In this document: positions 23,168 to 32,060 of the stretch, one piece after another | Position numbering within the stretch: position 1 is the first letter of the stretch | How the letters are laid out: every line of letters starts with the position of its first letter | DNA from: Sphingomonas sp. | GTDB taxonomy: Bacteria; Pseudomonadota; Alphaproteobacteria; Sphingomonadales; Sphingomonadaceae | Assembly: GCF_013812825.1 (NCBI RefSeq) | Contig: NZ_JACCSU010000045.1 | Location: forward strand, 1-64,000 | Direction of reading: 5' to 3' | DNA: 64,000 bases | Translations under genes and position numbers: made by a program | The notes under the pieces: model-generated | What the model saw: the letters and a program-made list of their open reading frames with translations, nothing else | The model's database searches: none | What the model was told of the DNA's origin: nothing

Positions 23168-24777
23168 TGCCGGCTTCCGACACGCATGACGCGATCATCA
23201 TCGGCGCCGGCCACAACGGCCTGACCTGCGCCTTCTACCTCGCCAAAAAGGGGTTGAAGGTCGCGGTGCTCGAGCGTGCGACGACGGTCGGCGGAGCCGC
23301 GGTCACCGACGAGTTCCTGCCCGGATACCGCAACTCGGCGGCGGCCTACACGGTGAGCCTGCTCAACCCGAAGGTCATTCGCGACATGGCGCTCGAGCGG
23401 CACGGGCTGAAGGTGGTGCTGCGCAAGACCGACAATTTCCTGCCCGGCGACGGCGACTATCTGCTGTCAGGCCGGCGCGGGCTGACGCGCAAGGAACTGG
23501 TTCGGCACGCCAAGGGCGACGGCGAGGCATACGACCGCTATCTCGCCGAGCTCGGGACGGTGGTGCCGCTGCTCCGCAAGTGGGTCCTGCGCGCTCCGCC
23601 GGAGATCGGCGGCGGGGTCGGCGGGCTTCCAAAGATGCTGCAGCTGGCGCGCGACCTCGTTGGCCTGTCGCTGGCCGACAAGCGCATCCTCCACGACTAT
23701 GCGACCCGAAGCGCCGGCGACATCCTCGACCGGCATTTCAACGGCGACCTGGCCAAGGCCCTGTTCGGCTTTGATGGAGTGGTCGGGAATTTCGCCTCGC
23801 CCTACGCTCCGGGCACCGCTTACGTCCTGCTCCACCATCTGTTCGGCGAGGCGGCCGGAGTGCCGGGAGCGTGGGGCCATGCGATCGGCGGCATGGGATC
23901 GATCACCCAGGCGATGGCACACGCGGCGCGCGAGGCGGGCGCCGACATTCTGCTCAACACTCCGGTCGAGGAAGTGATCGTCGAGCGCGACGGCAAAGGG
24001 GGCCGAGCGGCCGGAGTCGTCGCGGGCGGGCGCGCGTGGCGAGCCAAGCAGATCGTCGCCGGGGTCAATCCCAAGCTGCTGTTCGACCGGATGGTGCCGA
24101 GCGGTGCGATCGAGCCCGAGGTCGAGCGGCGGATGCACAACTGGAAGTGCGAAAGCGCGACCTTCCGGATGAACGTCGCTTTGTCCGAGCTGCCGAAGTT
24201 CACGGTGCTTCCCAAGCGCGGCAACCATCTGACCGCCGGGATCATCATCGCGCCGAGCCTTGCCTACATGGATCGGGCGTTCATCGACGCGAGCCGCGAC
24301 GGCTGGGCGAAGCAGCCGATCATCGAGATGCTGATCCCGAGCACCCTCGACCCGAGCCTGGCGCCGAAGGGCAAGCATGTCGCGTCGCTGTTCTGCCAGC
24401 ATTTCCGCTTCGACCTCGGGCCCGGCCGGAGCTGGGACCATGAGCGCGAGGCGGCGGCCGACTCGATCATCGCCACCATCGATGCGCATGCGCCCGGGTT
24501 CGGCAAATCGGTGCTCGGGCGGCAGATCCATTCGCCGCTCGACCTTGAGCGCCGCTTCGGCCTGACCGGCGGCGACATCTTCCACGGCAAGATGGGGCTC
24601 GACCAATTGTTCAGCGCCCGGCCGATGGTCGGCGCCGCCGACTATCGGATGCCCTTGAAGGGCCTTTACCTGTGCGGATCCGGCGCTCACCCGGGCGGCG
24701 GAGTCACCGGGGCGCCGGGGCATAATGCGGCGCGCGCGGTGCTCGCCGACCGCCGGCCCTGGAAGCGCGGGCATTGA
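23167..24777 (+). CDS. Phytoene desaturase-family NAD(P)/FAD oxidoreductase (PYROXD2-like)
   Basis: A flavoprotein of 536 residues. The N-terminal dinucleotide-binding motif I-I-G-A-G-H-N-G-L lies near residues 11-19, and a C-terminal FAD-binding segment reads G-L-Y-L-C-G-S-G-A-H-P-G-G-G-V. The family covers carotenoid desaturases, but this branch, with H-N-G-L at the start, is closer to PYROXD2-like proteins of unknown substrate. No carotenoid genes are nearby, so carotenoid synthesis is not supported by context. Start and stop overlap gor and adjoin the CoA transferase. The reaction is unassigned. Confidence 0.88.
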   Translation: MPASDTHDAIIIGAGHNGLTCAFYLAKKGLKVAVLERATTVGGAAVTDEFLPGYRNSAAAYTVSLLNPKVIRDMALERHGLKVVLRKTDNFLPGDGDYLLSGRRGLTRKELVRHAKGDGEAYDRYLAELGTVVPLLRKWVLRAPPEIGGGVGGLPKMLQLARDLVGLSLADKRILHDYATRSAGDILDRHFNGDLAKALFGFDGVVGNFASPYAPGTAYVLLHHLFGEAAGVPGAWGHAIGGMGSITQAMAHAAREAGADILLNTPVEEVIVERDGKGGRAAGVVAGGRAWRAKQIVAGVNPKLLFDRMVPSGAIEPEVERRMHNWKCESATFRMNVALSELPKFTVLPKRGNHLTAGIIIAPSLAYMDRAFIDASRDGWAKQPIIEMLIPSTLDPSLAPKGKHVASLFCQHFRFDLGPGRSWDHEREAAADSIIATIDAHAPGFGKSVLGRQIHSPLDLERRFGLTGGDIFHGKMGLDQLFSARPMVGAADYRMPLKGLYLCGSGAHPGGGVTGAPGHNAARAVLADRRPWKRGH

Positions 24778-24779
24778 GC

Positions 24780-25991
24780 ATGCCGCAACGCGAGACAAGG
24801 CCGCTGACCGGTATCCGGGTGCTCGACCTCAGCCGGGTGCTCGCCGGGCCGTGGTGCACGCAATTGCTCGGCGACCTCGGCGCCGACGTGATCAAGATCG
24901 AGCGGCCGGGGGCGGGCGACGACACGCGCCACTGGGGCCCGCCGTGGCACGGCGAGGGGGACCAGCGCGTCGCCGCCTATTTCCTCTCGGCCAATCGCGG
25001 CAAGCGCTCGGCGGCGATCGACTTCGCGACGCAGGAGGGCGCCGAGCTTGTCCGGCGGCTGGCCGGGCAGTGCGACGTGGTGGTGGAAAATTTCAAGGTC
25101 GGCGGACTCGCCCGGTTCGGGCTCGACGGCGCATCCCTGCGTGCCGCCAACCCGAAGCTGATCGTCGCCTCGATCACCGGCTTCGGCCAGGACGGCCCCT
25201 ACGCGAACCGCGCCGGGTACGACTTCATCATCCAGGCGATGGGCGGGATGATGAGCGTCACCGGCCATCCCGACGGCGAGCCCGGCGGCGGGCCGATGCG
25301 GGCCGGGGTCGCGATCGCGGATTTGTTCACCGGTATGTACGCCTGCGTCGCGATCCTCGCCGCGCTCCACAGGCGCGAGAAGACGGGCGAGGGCGCGCAT
25401 ATCGACATGGCGCTGTTCGACGCGCAGCTGGCGATGCTCGCCAACCAGGCCTCGAACGCGCTGGTCTCGGGCGACGAGCCGCCGCGGCAGGGCAACACCC
25501 ACCCGAACATCGTCCCGTACCAGCCGTTCGAAGCCGCCGACCGGCCGCTCATCATCGCCGTTGGCAACGATCGCCAGTTCGCCCGGCTCGCGCAGATGTG
25601 CGGCCATCCGGAATGGGCCGGCGACGAGCGCTTCGCGACCAACGGCGCGCGGGTCGCCAACCGCGGCGAGATCGTCCGGCTGGTCGCCCAATGCATTGCA
25701 GGCAAGCCCGCGGCGGAATGGTTCGAGAAGCTCGATGCCGCCGGGATACCGGCCGGGCCGATCAACCGCGTCGGCCAGGCTCTGGCCGACGTCCAGGCGC
25801 AGCACCGGGCGATGGTGAGAACGATCGGCGGAGTGCCGATGGTCGGCTCGCCGGTGCGGATCGACGGCGAGCGCTGCGATTCCGATCGGCCGCCGCCGGC
25901 GCTGGGCGAGCATAGCGAAGAGGTGCTGCGCGAGCTTGGAGTGAAGGATGAGGATCTGGAGCGCCTCAAAGCCGACGGCATCGTCGCCTAG
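24780..25991 (+). CDS. CaiB/BaiF family CoA transferase
   Basis: A class III CoA transferase of 403 residues that would move CoA between carboxylic acids. The N-terminal L-D-L-S-R-V-L-A-G-P-W segment, the V-V-E-N-F-K motif near residue 102, and the catalytic aspartate in A-G-Y-D-F-I-I-Q-A (Asp148) are all in place. The ATG at 24780 follows the preceding stop; a TTG two codons earlier is also in frame. The specific substrate cannot be read from the sequence. It ends the pgi run and converges on the XpaC gene with only three bases between the stops. Confidence 0.9.
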   Translation: MPQRETRPLTGIRVLDLSRVLAGPWCTQLLGDLGADVIKIERPGAGDDTRHWGPPWHGEGDQRVAAYFLSANRGKRSAAIDFATQEGAELVRRLAGQCDVVVENFKVGGLARFGLDGASLRAANPKLIVASITGFGQDGPYANRAGYDFIIQAMGGMMSVTGHPDGEPGGGPMRAGVAIADLFTGMYACVAILAALHRREKTGEGAHIDMALFDAQLAMLANQASNALVSGDEPPRQGNTHPNIVPYQPFEAADRPLIIAVGNDRQFARLAQMCGHPEWAGDERFATNGARVANRGEIVRLVAQCIAGKPAAEWFEKLDAAGIPAGPINRVGQALADVQAQHRAMVRTIGGVPMVGSPVRIDGERCDSDRPPPALGEHSEEVLRELGVKDEDLERLKADGIVA

Positions 25992-25994
25992 GCT

Positions 25995-26789
25995 CTATTG
26001 GTCGATCCGCTCCTCGCCGTAGCGCGACTTGATGAAGCGGCCCTGGGTCTCGAACGCGATCATATCGGAGCGGGCGAGCTTTTCGGAGATTTCGGCGAGC
26101 GCCGCCCGCCCGGCGGACAGCCCCTCGACCAGCCGCTCGTCGACGCTGATTCCTTCGCCATCGCGCTCGCCACGATAGGCGTGCGGGACCTGGGCATAGC
26201 GTTCGATCAGCCCCGGCAGGTGCAGCGACATCAGCCGCCGGGCGTCCTGCGCATTGGGGTCGAGCGCATCGACCCGCTCAAGGGTCTGGCGAAGCGAGGG
26301 GAGCGCGGCGCTGATCGAGTCGAGCTCGGCTTGGGCGGGTGCGGGCAGGGCGGCGCGGCTCCGGTAGATGTACGAGTCGAAACGCTGGACCATCTCGCCG
26401 TTGGGAAGGTCGGCGGGCGGAGCGGCGGCGCTGCGCTCCGGAGTGGGCATGACCGTAAGCATCGCCGCGATCCCGATCGCGAGGCCAACCGCGGCCAAAA
26501 AGCCGAACATTCCGATTCCGGTCGGAAGGATCAGCCCGATGACGATCGTGACGATGCTGATGGCGCCGATGGCGACGCCGATCTGGATGGTCCTGCGCTT
26601 GAGACTTTCGTTGAGGCGCTGGCGTTCACGCCGCGCCGCTTCGCGCGCCGGCCCGTCGCGCAGCGACTCCTGCTGCATCACCCGGTCCGCGCGGGTCAGG
26701 GTCTTGTTGACCCGCGCCGCGCTCGTCACCGCCTCGTCCATGCCCTCGCGGGCGCGAGCGACGATCGCATTGAGGGACTCGACGCTCAT
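25995..26789 (-). CDS. XpaC-like (5-bromo-4-chloroindolyl phosphate hydrolysis family) membrane protein
   Basis: A protein of 264 residues with an N-terminal helical, charged region and two adjoining hydrophobic segments at about residues 68-110. A C-terminal soluble helical region follows. It resembles the XpaC family, whose name comes from an old phenotype and not from a known enzyme activity. The gene follows the TelA-like gene with an ATGA overlap, and XpaC-TelA pairs recur in many bacteria, so the two products probably act together at the membrane. The ATG at 26789 is the start. The role may relate to stress or envelope integrity; the sequence does not show which. Confidence 0.75.
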   Translation of the reverse strand: MSVESLNAIVARAREGMDEAVTSAARVNKTLTRADRVMQQESLRDGPAREAARRERQRLNESLKRRTIQIGVAIGAISIVTIVIGLILPTGIGMFGFLAAVGLAIGIAAMLTVMPTPERSAAAPPADLPNGEMVQRFDSYIYRSRAALPAPAQAELDSISAALPSLRQTLERVDALDPNAQDARRLMSLHLPGLIERYAQVPHAYRGERDGEGISVDERLVEGLSAGRAALAEISEKLARSDMIAFETQGRFIKSRYGEERIDQ

Positions 26790-28018
26790 TTTGTCTCGAT
26801 TGCGGTAAACGGCGAGGATTCGGCCGGCCCCTTGATCCGGGCCTGCTCGACGCCTTCGGCGCGGGCGATATAGCCTTTCGATTTCTCGACCTCGGTCGAG
26901 AGCGTCTCGACCGTCTGCTTCATGTTGCCGAGCGCTTCCAGCTTGAAGCGGTCGATCTGGTCCATCGTCTCGTAGATGTTCTGGAACGCGCGTTGCAGGG
27001 TCTCCAGCGGGATGGTGGAAGACGCCGCCTGCTCGTGGATCGACCCGGTCTGGGTGCGCAGCATTTCGCCGGTCGAATCGATCATCCCGGCGGTGGTCGT
27101 GTTGAGCGCTCCGATCTGCTCGAGCACCAGGCGCTGGTTGGTCATCGCCTGGGCGACCGTGACCGCGGTTCGAAGCGCCGAGACGGTGGTGGTCGAGGCC
27201 CGGTCGACGCCCTTGACCAGCTCGACATTGTTCTTCTTGACCAGGTCGAGCGCCAGATAGCCCTGGACGGTGACCGCCATCTGGGTGAGCAGGTCGGTGG
27301 TCCGCTGGCGGGTGTAGAACAAAGCGGTTTCGCGGATCGCCTTGGCCTTGGCGGGCTCGGTCGCATCGAGTTCGTTGGCCTTGTCCTCGAGGCTCTTGTC
27401 GAGACTCCGCGAGATGTGGATCATCTGCTCGAGCTTGTGCATCGTCTTCCACAGGCCGGCGCGCTCGGTGTCGATCGCGGCATTGTCCATCAGCAGCTCG
27501 TCCTTGCCCGAGGCAAGGCGGGCGAGGATCGCCGAGATGTGACTTTGGCTCGACTTGTAGCTGTCGAAATAGTTGCGCAGCCGGTTGCCCCACGGGATGA
27601 TCCCGAACAGCTTCTTCTTCTGCATCAGCTTGCCGTGCCGCGCCGGGTCGAGGTCCTCGACGGTTCGGCGAAGCTCGGTCAGGTCGGCGCCGATGCCGGT
27701 GTCGGCGTCGATCGCCCGCACCGGCCGGTCGAGGAAACGGTTGGACGCGCCCGCCGCCTCGGCGATCTCCTTGCGCCCCATCGCCGTCAGAGCATCCACC
27801 TTCTTGCCGAAATCGGGGCTGTTGCTGTCGAGCGCCGCCAGCTCGTCGACGAACTGAGCGACCTTCTTGTCGAGCTCGCTGACTTCATCGCTCTTGAGCG
27901 GGACCAGGCCCGACGCCTCGGCGGTCGCGATCGGCTGCAGGGCTTCGGGCGGGTCGAGCTTGAGCTTGGTCGCCGTCGCGGTCTCGGCGGCTGGAGCGGT
28001 CCCTGGTTCGGTCGCCAT
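26786..28018 (-). CDS. Toxic anion resistance protein, TelA family
   Basis: A TelA/KlaA-type protein of about 410 residues, mostly long alpha helices with no signal peptide or membrane segment. Recognisable parts are K-L-F-G-I-I-P-W-G-N-R-L near residue 146 and the later helices with Q-R-T-T-D-L-L-T-Q-M and T-V-S-A-L-R-T-A. The family was linked to tellurite resistance, though chromosomal copies are usually of unclear role. The ATG at 28018 has AGAGG about ten bases upstream; an ATG eight codons earlier lacks one. It is the first gene of the TelA-XpaC pair and lies back to back with the Tad genes. Confidence 0.9.
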   Translation of the reverse strand: MATEPGTAPAAETATATKLKLDPPEALQPIATAEASGLVPLKSDEVSELDKKVAQFVDELAALDSNSPDFGKKVDALTAMGRKEIAEAAGASNRFLDRPVRAIDADTGIGADLTELRRTVEDLDPARHGKLMQKKKLFGIIPWGNRLRNYFDSYKSSQSHISAILARLASGKDELLMDNAAIDTERAGLWKTMHKLEQMIHISRSLDKSLEDKANELDATEPAKAKAIRETALFYTRQRTTDLLTQMAVTVQGYLALDLVKKNNVELVKGVDRASTTTVSALRTAVTVAQAMTNQRLVLEQIGALNTTTAGMIDSTGEMLRTQTGSIHEQAASSTIPLETLQRAFQNIYETMDQIDRFKLEALGNMKQTVETLSTEVEKSKGYIARAEGVEQARIKGPAESSPFTAIETK

Positions 28019-28118
28019 CTTCAAATCCCTCTCAATGCCCATCGCGGGCTTCGCGGCCCTCTAGCGCATCGCAGGGCGACGGGGAACGGCTGACCCAATG
28101 CCGCGCCAGAGGATGTAA

Positions 28119-28140
28119 CTGTATTATAGGTGCAATACAG
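28119..28140. promoter_or_regulatory. Inverted repeat CTGTATT-N8-AATACAG
   Basis: A perfect 7-bp inverted repeat with an 8-base spacer in an AT-rich patch between the divergent telA-like and tadG-like genes. It is suited to a dimeric repressor or activator. Which gene it controls, and by what protein, is not shown. Confidence 0.35.
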
Positions 28141-28184
28141 GCGTTCGCAAGTAGTCGGAGCCCGCGATCAATGGTGAACGCGAG

Positions 28185-28192
28185 TTAACCAT
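28185..28192. promoter_or_regulatory. Possible CtrA half site (TTAACCAT)
   Basis: TTAACCAT is the CtrA half-site octamer known from alphaproteobacteria. It lies 76 bases before the first Tad gene. Pilus genes are frequent CtrA targets, so the position is sensible, but an 8-base match alone is weak evidence. Confidence 0.35.
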
Positions 28193-28267
28193 GTGCCTGA
28201 ACCCTTCACTCACCCTGTCGGCGCTAGATACTGCCGTCATGCGCATCGACTGGCTGGGGACAACCCG

Positions 28268-29554
28268 ATGATTGCTTTCCTGAGGAGCCTGTGGCGCGAC
28301 CGGCGCGGCAACGCGCTGGTGATCGCTGCCGCCGCGCTGCCGCTGGTCCTGGGATCGGCCGGGCTCGCCAGCGACACGATCGAGTGGGCGCTGTGGAAAC
28401 GGCAGCTTCAGCGTGCCGCGGATTCGGCCGCGATGGCCGGCGTCTATTCCATCATTCAGCTGGAAGGAGCCAATAGCGGCGTCCAGGACGCCGTTACTCG
28501 GGACCTTCAGGTCAACTCGCACGTCGGGATCACGACGACCAAGAACGTCACGAGCTCTCCGAGCGTCGGCGCCTACACCAGCGACCCCAATGCGGTCCGG
28601 GTGGCGCTTTCGGTGCAGAAGTCGCTCAGCTTCTCCTCGCTGTTCCTGCCGACCGCCCCGACGATCAGCGTCAGCGCGACGGCCACGGTGGTTCCGAGCG
28701 GCCAATATTGCGTCATCAGTCTCGAGGAGATGGCGGTCACCGGAATCAACGCGACCGGCAGCACCAGCCTTAACCTCGGCTGCGGAATGATCACCAATTC
28801 AACCTCGATGAACGCGGCGGTCGCGACCGGTGCCTCGACGGTGGTCGCGAGCCCCGTCGCCGCCGTCGGCGGGATTCCGGCGAGCAACAATTGGGGCAGC
28901 GGGACGACGCTTCAGCCCTTCACGGTGGCGCAGGAAGATCCGTTCAATAATCCGGCTCGAACTGTCAACCCGCCAACCGGTCAGAGCTGCAACGGCAACC
29001 ATAATATCCCGAACAACTCGACCGGCACGCTCGGCACCAGCGCCACCAGCGTCACCTGCGTCGGAAACCTGAACATCGCCGGCACCGCGACGTTGAGAGG
29101 TACGATCTATGTCGATGGCGGCAGTGTATCGATCGGCACCCAGGCGAATGTCACCTGCGACGAATGCACGATCGTGCTCACCAACAGCGATCCGTCCCCA
29201 ACCGCGACAATCGGCAACTTCAGAGTCACCGGCTCGCCCCAGATGCACTGGACCGCGCCGCGGTCGGGTGATTTCGAGGGCATCCTAATCTACCAGGACC
29301 GCCGTGCAATCGACGGCACCGGCACCAATTACGACAATGTTCTGACCGGCAGCAGCACCTCCTATTTCGAAGGCGCGTTCTACTTCCCGCAGCAGGATCT
29401 CGAGTTCAGCGGCAACACCGGCATGAACACCAATTGCCTGCAGCTGGTGAGCCGCCGAGTGACCTTCACCGGCAACAGCGGGATTTCCAACAGCTGCCCG
29501 ACTGGCTCGGGCGCCCAGAGCTTCGCGGGCAAGCGCATCAGGCTCGTCGAATGA
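28268..29554 (+). CDS. TadG-like pilus assembly protein
   Basis: A protein of 428 residues with an N-terminal TadE/TadG signature. The basic segment W-R-D-R-R-G-N-A-L leads into a hydrophobic helix at about residues 18-40, then a coiled region with A-D-S-A-A-M-A-G. The rest is Ser/Thr/Asn/Gly-rich beta-type sequence, with repeated N-I-x-G and V-x-G turns that suggest an extracytoplasmic beta-helix. Several cysteines may form disulfides. It should sit in the inner membrane with its bulk outside and act with the two following TadE-like proteins. The ATG at 28268 is used because the conserved helix starts ten residues later. The next gene overlaps its stop. Confidence 0.85.
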   Translation: MIAFLRSLWRDRRGNALVIAAAALPLVLGSAGLASDTIEWALWKRQLQRAADSAAMAGVYSIIQLEGANSGVQDAVTRDLQVNSHVGITTTKNVTSSPSVGAYTSDPNAVRVALSVQKSLSFSSLFLPTAPTISVSATATVVPSGQYCVISLEEMAVTGINATGSTSLNLGCGMITNSTSMNAAVATGASTVVASPVAAVGGIPASNNWGSGTTLQPFTVAQEDPFNNPARTVNPPTGQSCNGNHNIPNNSTGTLGTSATSVTCVGNLNIAGTATLRGTIYVDGGSVSIGTQANVTCDECTIVLTNSDPSPTATIGNFRVTGSPQMHWTAPRSGDFEGILIYQDRRAIDGTGTNYDNVLTGSSTSYFEGAFYFPQQDLEFSGNTGMNTNCLQLVSRRVTFTGNSGISNSCPTGSGAQSFAGKRIRLVE

Positions 29555-30012
29555 TCCGCTTCGTCCGTTCCCTCGCCCGCGACGAGCGCGGCGCGTCGAT
29601 CATCGAGATGGCGATGGTGACGCCGGTCCTTGCGACCCTGCTCGTCGGGATGGTCGACATCAGCCGAGCGTATTCGGCCAAGCTGCAGCTCGAGCAGGCC
29701 GCCCAGCGATCGATCGAGAAGGTGCAGCAATACCGCACGACGACCAGCACTTACTCGACGCTCCGGGCCGAGGCGGCGACCGCTGCCGGCGTCAACGCAA
29801 CCGATGTCACCGTCGATTACTGGCTCGAATGCAACGGCGTGCGGTCGAGCAATTATGAGACCAATTGCGCGAGCGGTCAGAACTATGCGCGCTACATCAG
29901 CGTTTCGATCAACAAGAAGTTCTCGCCGATGTTTGGGACTCGGTTCTTCCCGGGCGCCAACGCCGACGGCACCTACACGATCAACGCCGAAGCAGGCTTG
30001 CGCACGCAATGA
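29551..30012 (+). CDS. TadE-family pilus assembly protein
   Basis: A 153-residue TadE-like minor pseudopilin. The N-terminus R-D-E-R-G-A-S-I-I-E-M-A-M-V contains the typical G-A/S-x-x-x-E motif before a hydrophobic helix at about residues 16-38. A small extracytoplasmic domain with two cysteines follows. The ATG overlaps the stop of the TadG-like gene (ATGA), and the third Tad gene overlaps this stop in the same way. The prepilin peptidase and the TadA, TadB and TadC export machinery are not in this window, so the products depend on genes elsewhere. Confidence 0.88.
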   Translation: MIRFVRSLARDERGASIIEMAMVTPVLATLLVGMVDISRAYSAKLQLEQAAQRSIEKVQQYRTTTSTYSTLRAEAATAAGVNATDVTVDYWLECNGVRSSNYETNCASGQNYARYISVSINKKFSPMFGTRFFPGANADGTYTINAEAGLRTQ

Positions 30013-30419
30013 CCAGGTCCATTCTTCTTATGCGCAACCGGCAAGGCCTTCGGCGCAACCAGCGGGGAGCGGCGGCGATCGAGTTCGCGATCGCGGTCCC
30101 GGTGCTGGTCCTGCTGATCTACGGCATTTTCCGCCTCGGGCTCCTGTACCAGGCCAATGCCGGGATGCAGCACGCGCTTGGCGAAGGGGCACGGCTGGCG
30201 ACGCTCTATCCGACACCGACCGACTCGCAGATTACGACGAGAATGAACGCCAAGCTGTTCGGCCAGGGCTACGGGGCCTTCACCGTTGCCGCGCCGGTGA
30301 CCAATACCACTTCCAAGACGCTCACCATCACCTACACGACGCCGATGGATTTCCTGCTGGTGCCCGGGCCGACGGTGACCCTGACTCGAAGCAAGGTCGT
30401 CTACCTGCCCGTCACCTGA
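30009..30419 (+). CDS. TadE-family pilus assembly protein
   Basis: A 136-residue TadE-like protein. The segment R-R-N-Q-R-G-A-A-A-I-E-F-A-I-A-V-P near residues 15-31 is the classic TadE prepilin-like signature with Glu five residues after the cleavage-type glycine. A hydrophobic helix and a short extracytoplasmic domain follow. Start overlaps the previous gene's stop (ATGA). It ends the Tad trio and converges on the enoyl-CoA hydratase gene with six bases between the stops. Confidence 0.9.
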   Translation: MTRSILLMRNRQGLRRNQRGAAAIEFAIAVPVLVLLIYGIFRLGLLYQANAGMQHALGEGARLATLYPTPTDSQITTRMNAKLFGQGYGAFTVAAPVTNTTSKTLTITYTTPMDFLLVPGPTVTLTRSKVVYLPVT

Positions 30420-30425
30420 TGCGGA

Positions 30426-31211
30426 TCAGCCGAGGCCGGTGAAGTCGGCCTTCCGCTTTTCGAAGAACGCCGTGATCGCCTCCTTGACCTCGGCCGACTG
30501 CAGCCGCTCCGAAAAGTGGCCGTTTTCGAGCTCGAAGCGCTCGAGCATCTCGTCGCGGCTGCCGTGGCGAAGCAGCTTCTGGGTCAGTCGAAGCGCCTCG
30601 GCCGGCTTGGCGAGCAGCGCAGCGACCGTTTCCGACACGGCCTGGTCGAGCCCGCCTGTCGGCACGACCCTCGTAACCAGCCCCCATTCGACCGCTTCCT
30701 CGGGCCCGAACGGCTCGGCCAGCAGCAGATAGCGGGCGGCCCGGCGGCGGCCGGCCAGGCTCGGCAGCAGCAACGAACTCGCCGCCTCCGGAACCAGCCC
30801 CAGGTCGACGAAGGGCAGCGAAAAGCGCGTCCCTTCCTCGGCCAGCACGAAGTCGCAGTGGAGCAGCACGGTGGTGCCGATGCCGATCGCGTTGCCGTGG
30901 ACCGCTGCGATCACCGGCAGCTCGTTGACGGCGAGCGCCCGAAGCAGGCGCCAGACGGCAATCTCGTCCCCGTCCCCTGGGCCGTCCCGCGGCATTGCGG
31001 CGAGAAAATCGGCAAGGTCGTTACCGGCGGTGAAATCCTCGCCTTCGCCGCGCAGAGTGATCAGCCGAAGCGACGGATCCTGCTGCGCCTGGCCGATCGC
31101 GTCCGCCAGCGCCGAGTACATGGCGACGGTGATCGCATTGCGCCGCTCGGGCCGGACCAAGGTGACGGCGAGCACTCCGCCGCCGCTCTCGATCCACACA
31201 TGCTCGCTCAT
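30426..31211 (-). CDS. Enoyl-CoA hydratase/isomerase family protein
   Basis: A crotonase-fold protein of 261 residues. It shows the oxyanion-hole segments G-E-G-E-D-F-T-A-G-N-D-L near residue 55 and H-G-N-A-I-G-I-G-T-T near residue 104, followed by the second-helix stretch V-D-L-G-L-V-P-E. The glutamate in V-P-E-A matches one catalytic position of the family; the first catalytic Glu position is occupied by I-G, so the exact reaction (hydration, isomerisation or other) is uncertain. The ATG at 31211 gives a normal family length. It stands alone, divergent from the transaldolase-like gene. Confidence 0.88.
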   Translation of the reverse strand: MSEHVWIESGGGVLAVTLVRPERRNAITVAMYSALADAIGQAQQDPSLRLITLRGEGEDFTAGNDLADFLAAMPRDGPGDGDEIAVWRLLRALAVNELPVIAAVHGNAIGIGTTVLLHCDFVLAEEGTRFSLPFVDLGLVPEAASSLLLPSLAGRRRAARYLLLAEPFGPEEAVEWGLVTRVVPTGGLDQAVSETVAALLAKPAEALRLTQKLLRHGSRDEMLERFELENGHFSERLQSAEVKEAITAFFEKRKADFTGLG

Positions 31212-31312
31212 CCCTGTCGCTCCATCGCAAATCAGACAGGCGAATCGGATGACGGATTGCCCGCCAGCGGCTATTGCCCGCCAAAGCCACGCAGCCAAGG
31301 GCCAGCCGACGC

Positions 31313-31963
31313 ATGAAATTCTTCGCCGACACCGCCGAAATCTCCGAAATCCGTGACCTGGCCGCCACGGGGCTGCTCGACGGGGTGACCACCAATCCGT
31401 CGCTGGTTCATAAGTCGGGACGCGATTTCATCGAGGTATTGAAGGACATCGCCGAAGTCTGCCCAGGGCCGGTCTCGGCCGAAGTCGTCGGGCTCGACTA
31501 TGATTCGATGATGCGCGAAGCCGAAGTGCTTCGGAAGGTCGCCAAGAACATCGCCATCAAGGTGCCGCTGACGCCCGACGGCCTCAAAGCGTGCAAGGCG
31601 CTGACCGGCGACGGGACGATGGTCAACGTCACCCTGTGCTTCTCGGCCGCCCAGGCGCTAGTCGCGGCCAAGGCCGGCGCGAGCTTCATCTCGCCGTTCG
31701 TCGGCCGCCACGACGACGTCGGCTTCGACGGCATGCAATTGATCGCCGACATCCGAATGATCTACGACAATTACGATTTTGCGACCGAAATCCTGGTCGC
31801 CAGCGTGCGTCACCCGATCCACGTCGTCGAGGCGGCCAAGCTCGGCGCCGACGTGATGACCGCGCCCCCCAAGATCATCCATCAATTGTTCAAGCACCCG
31901 CTGACCGACGCCGGCATCGCCGGCTTCCTCAAGGACTGGCAGGCGAGCGGGCAGAAGATTTGA
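31313..31963 (+). CDS. Transaldolase/fructose-6-phosphate aldolase (small TalB-like type)
   Basis: A TIM-barrel aldolase of 216 residues, the size of the short transaldolase/FSA subfamily. It opens [10 protein letters not shown] and has T-T-N-P-S-L near residue 29. The Schiff-base lysine sits in I-K-V-P-L-T, and S-P-F-V-G-R follows in the centre. Enzymes of this type either transfer dihydroxyacetone in the pentose phosphate pathway or cleave fructose-6-phosphate; sequence motifs alone do not settle which. The ATG at 31313 is at the family start. It is followed about 100 bases later by the TPR protein gene. Confidence 0.9.
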   Translation: MKFFADTAEISEIRDLAATGLLDGVTTNPSLVHKSGRDFIEVLKDIAEVCPGPVSAEVVGLDYDSMMREAEVLRKVAKNIAIKVPLTPDGLKACKALTGDGTMVNVTLCFSAAQALVAAKAGASFISPFVGRHDDVGFDGMQLIADIRMIYDNYDFATEILVASVRHPIHVVEAAKLGADVMTAPPKIIHQLFKHPLTDAGIAGFLKDWQASGQKI

Positions 31964-32060
31964 GCGGGGCGTCATTGACACGGACGCAAGCGAACAATTG
32001 CGGCTGATTTGCGCGACTCAGCGCGGTTGATTTATCAATGACCGGGGGGAGGTCCTGACC

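Noticed and set aside
23167-24777. Carotenoid desaturase (crtI)
   Set aside because: Sphingomonads are pigmented, but this gene lies with pgi, gor and a CoA transferase, not with crt genes, and its N-terminal motif fits the PYROXD2-like branch better.
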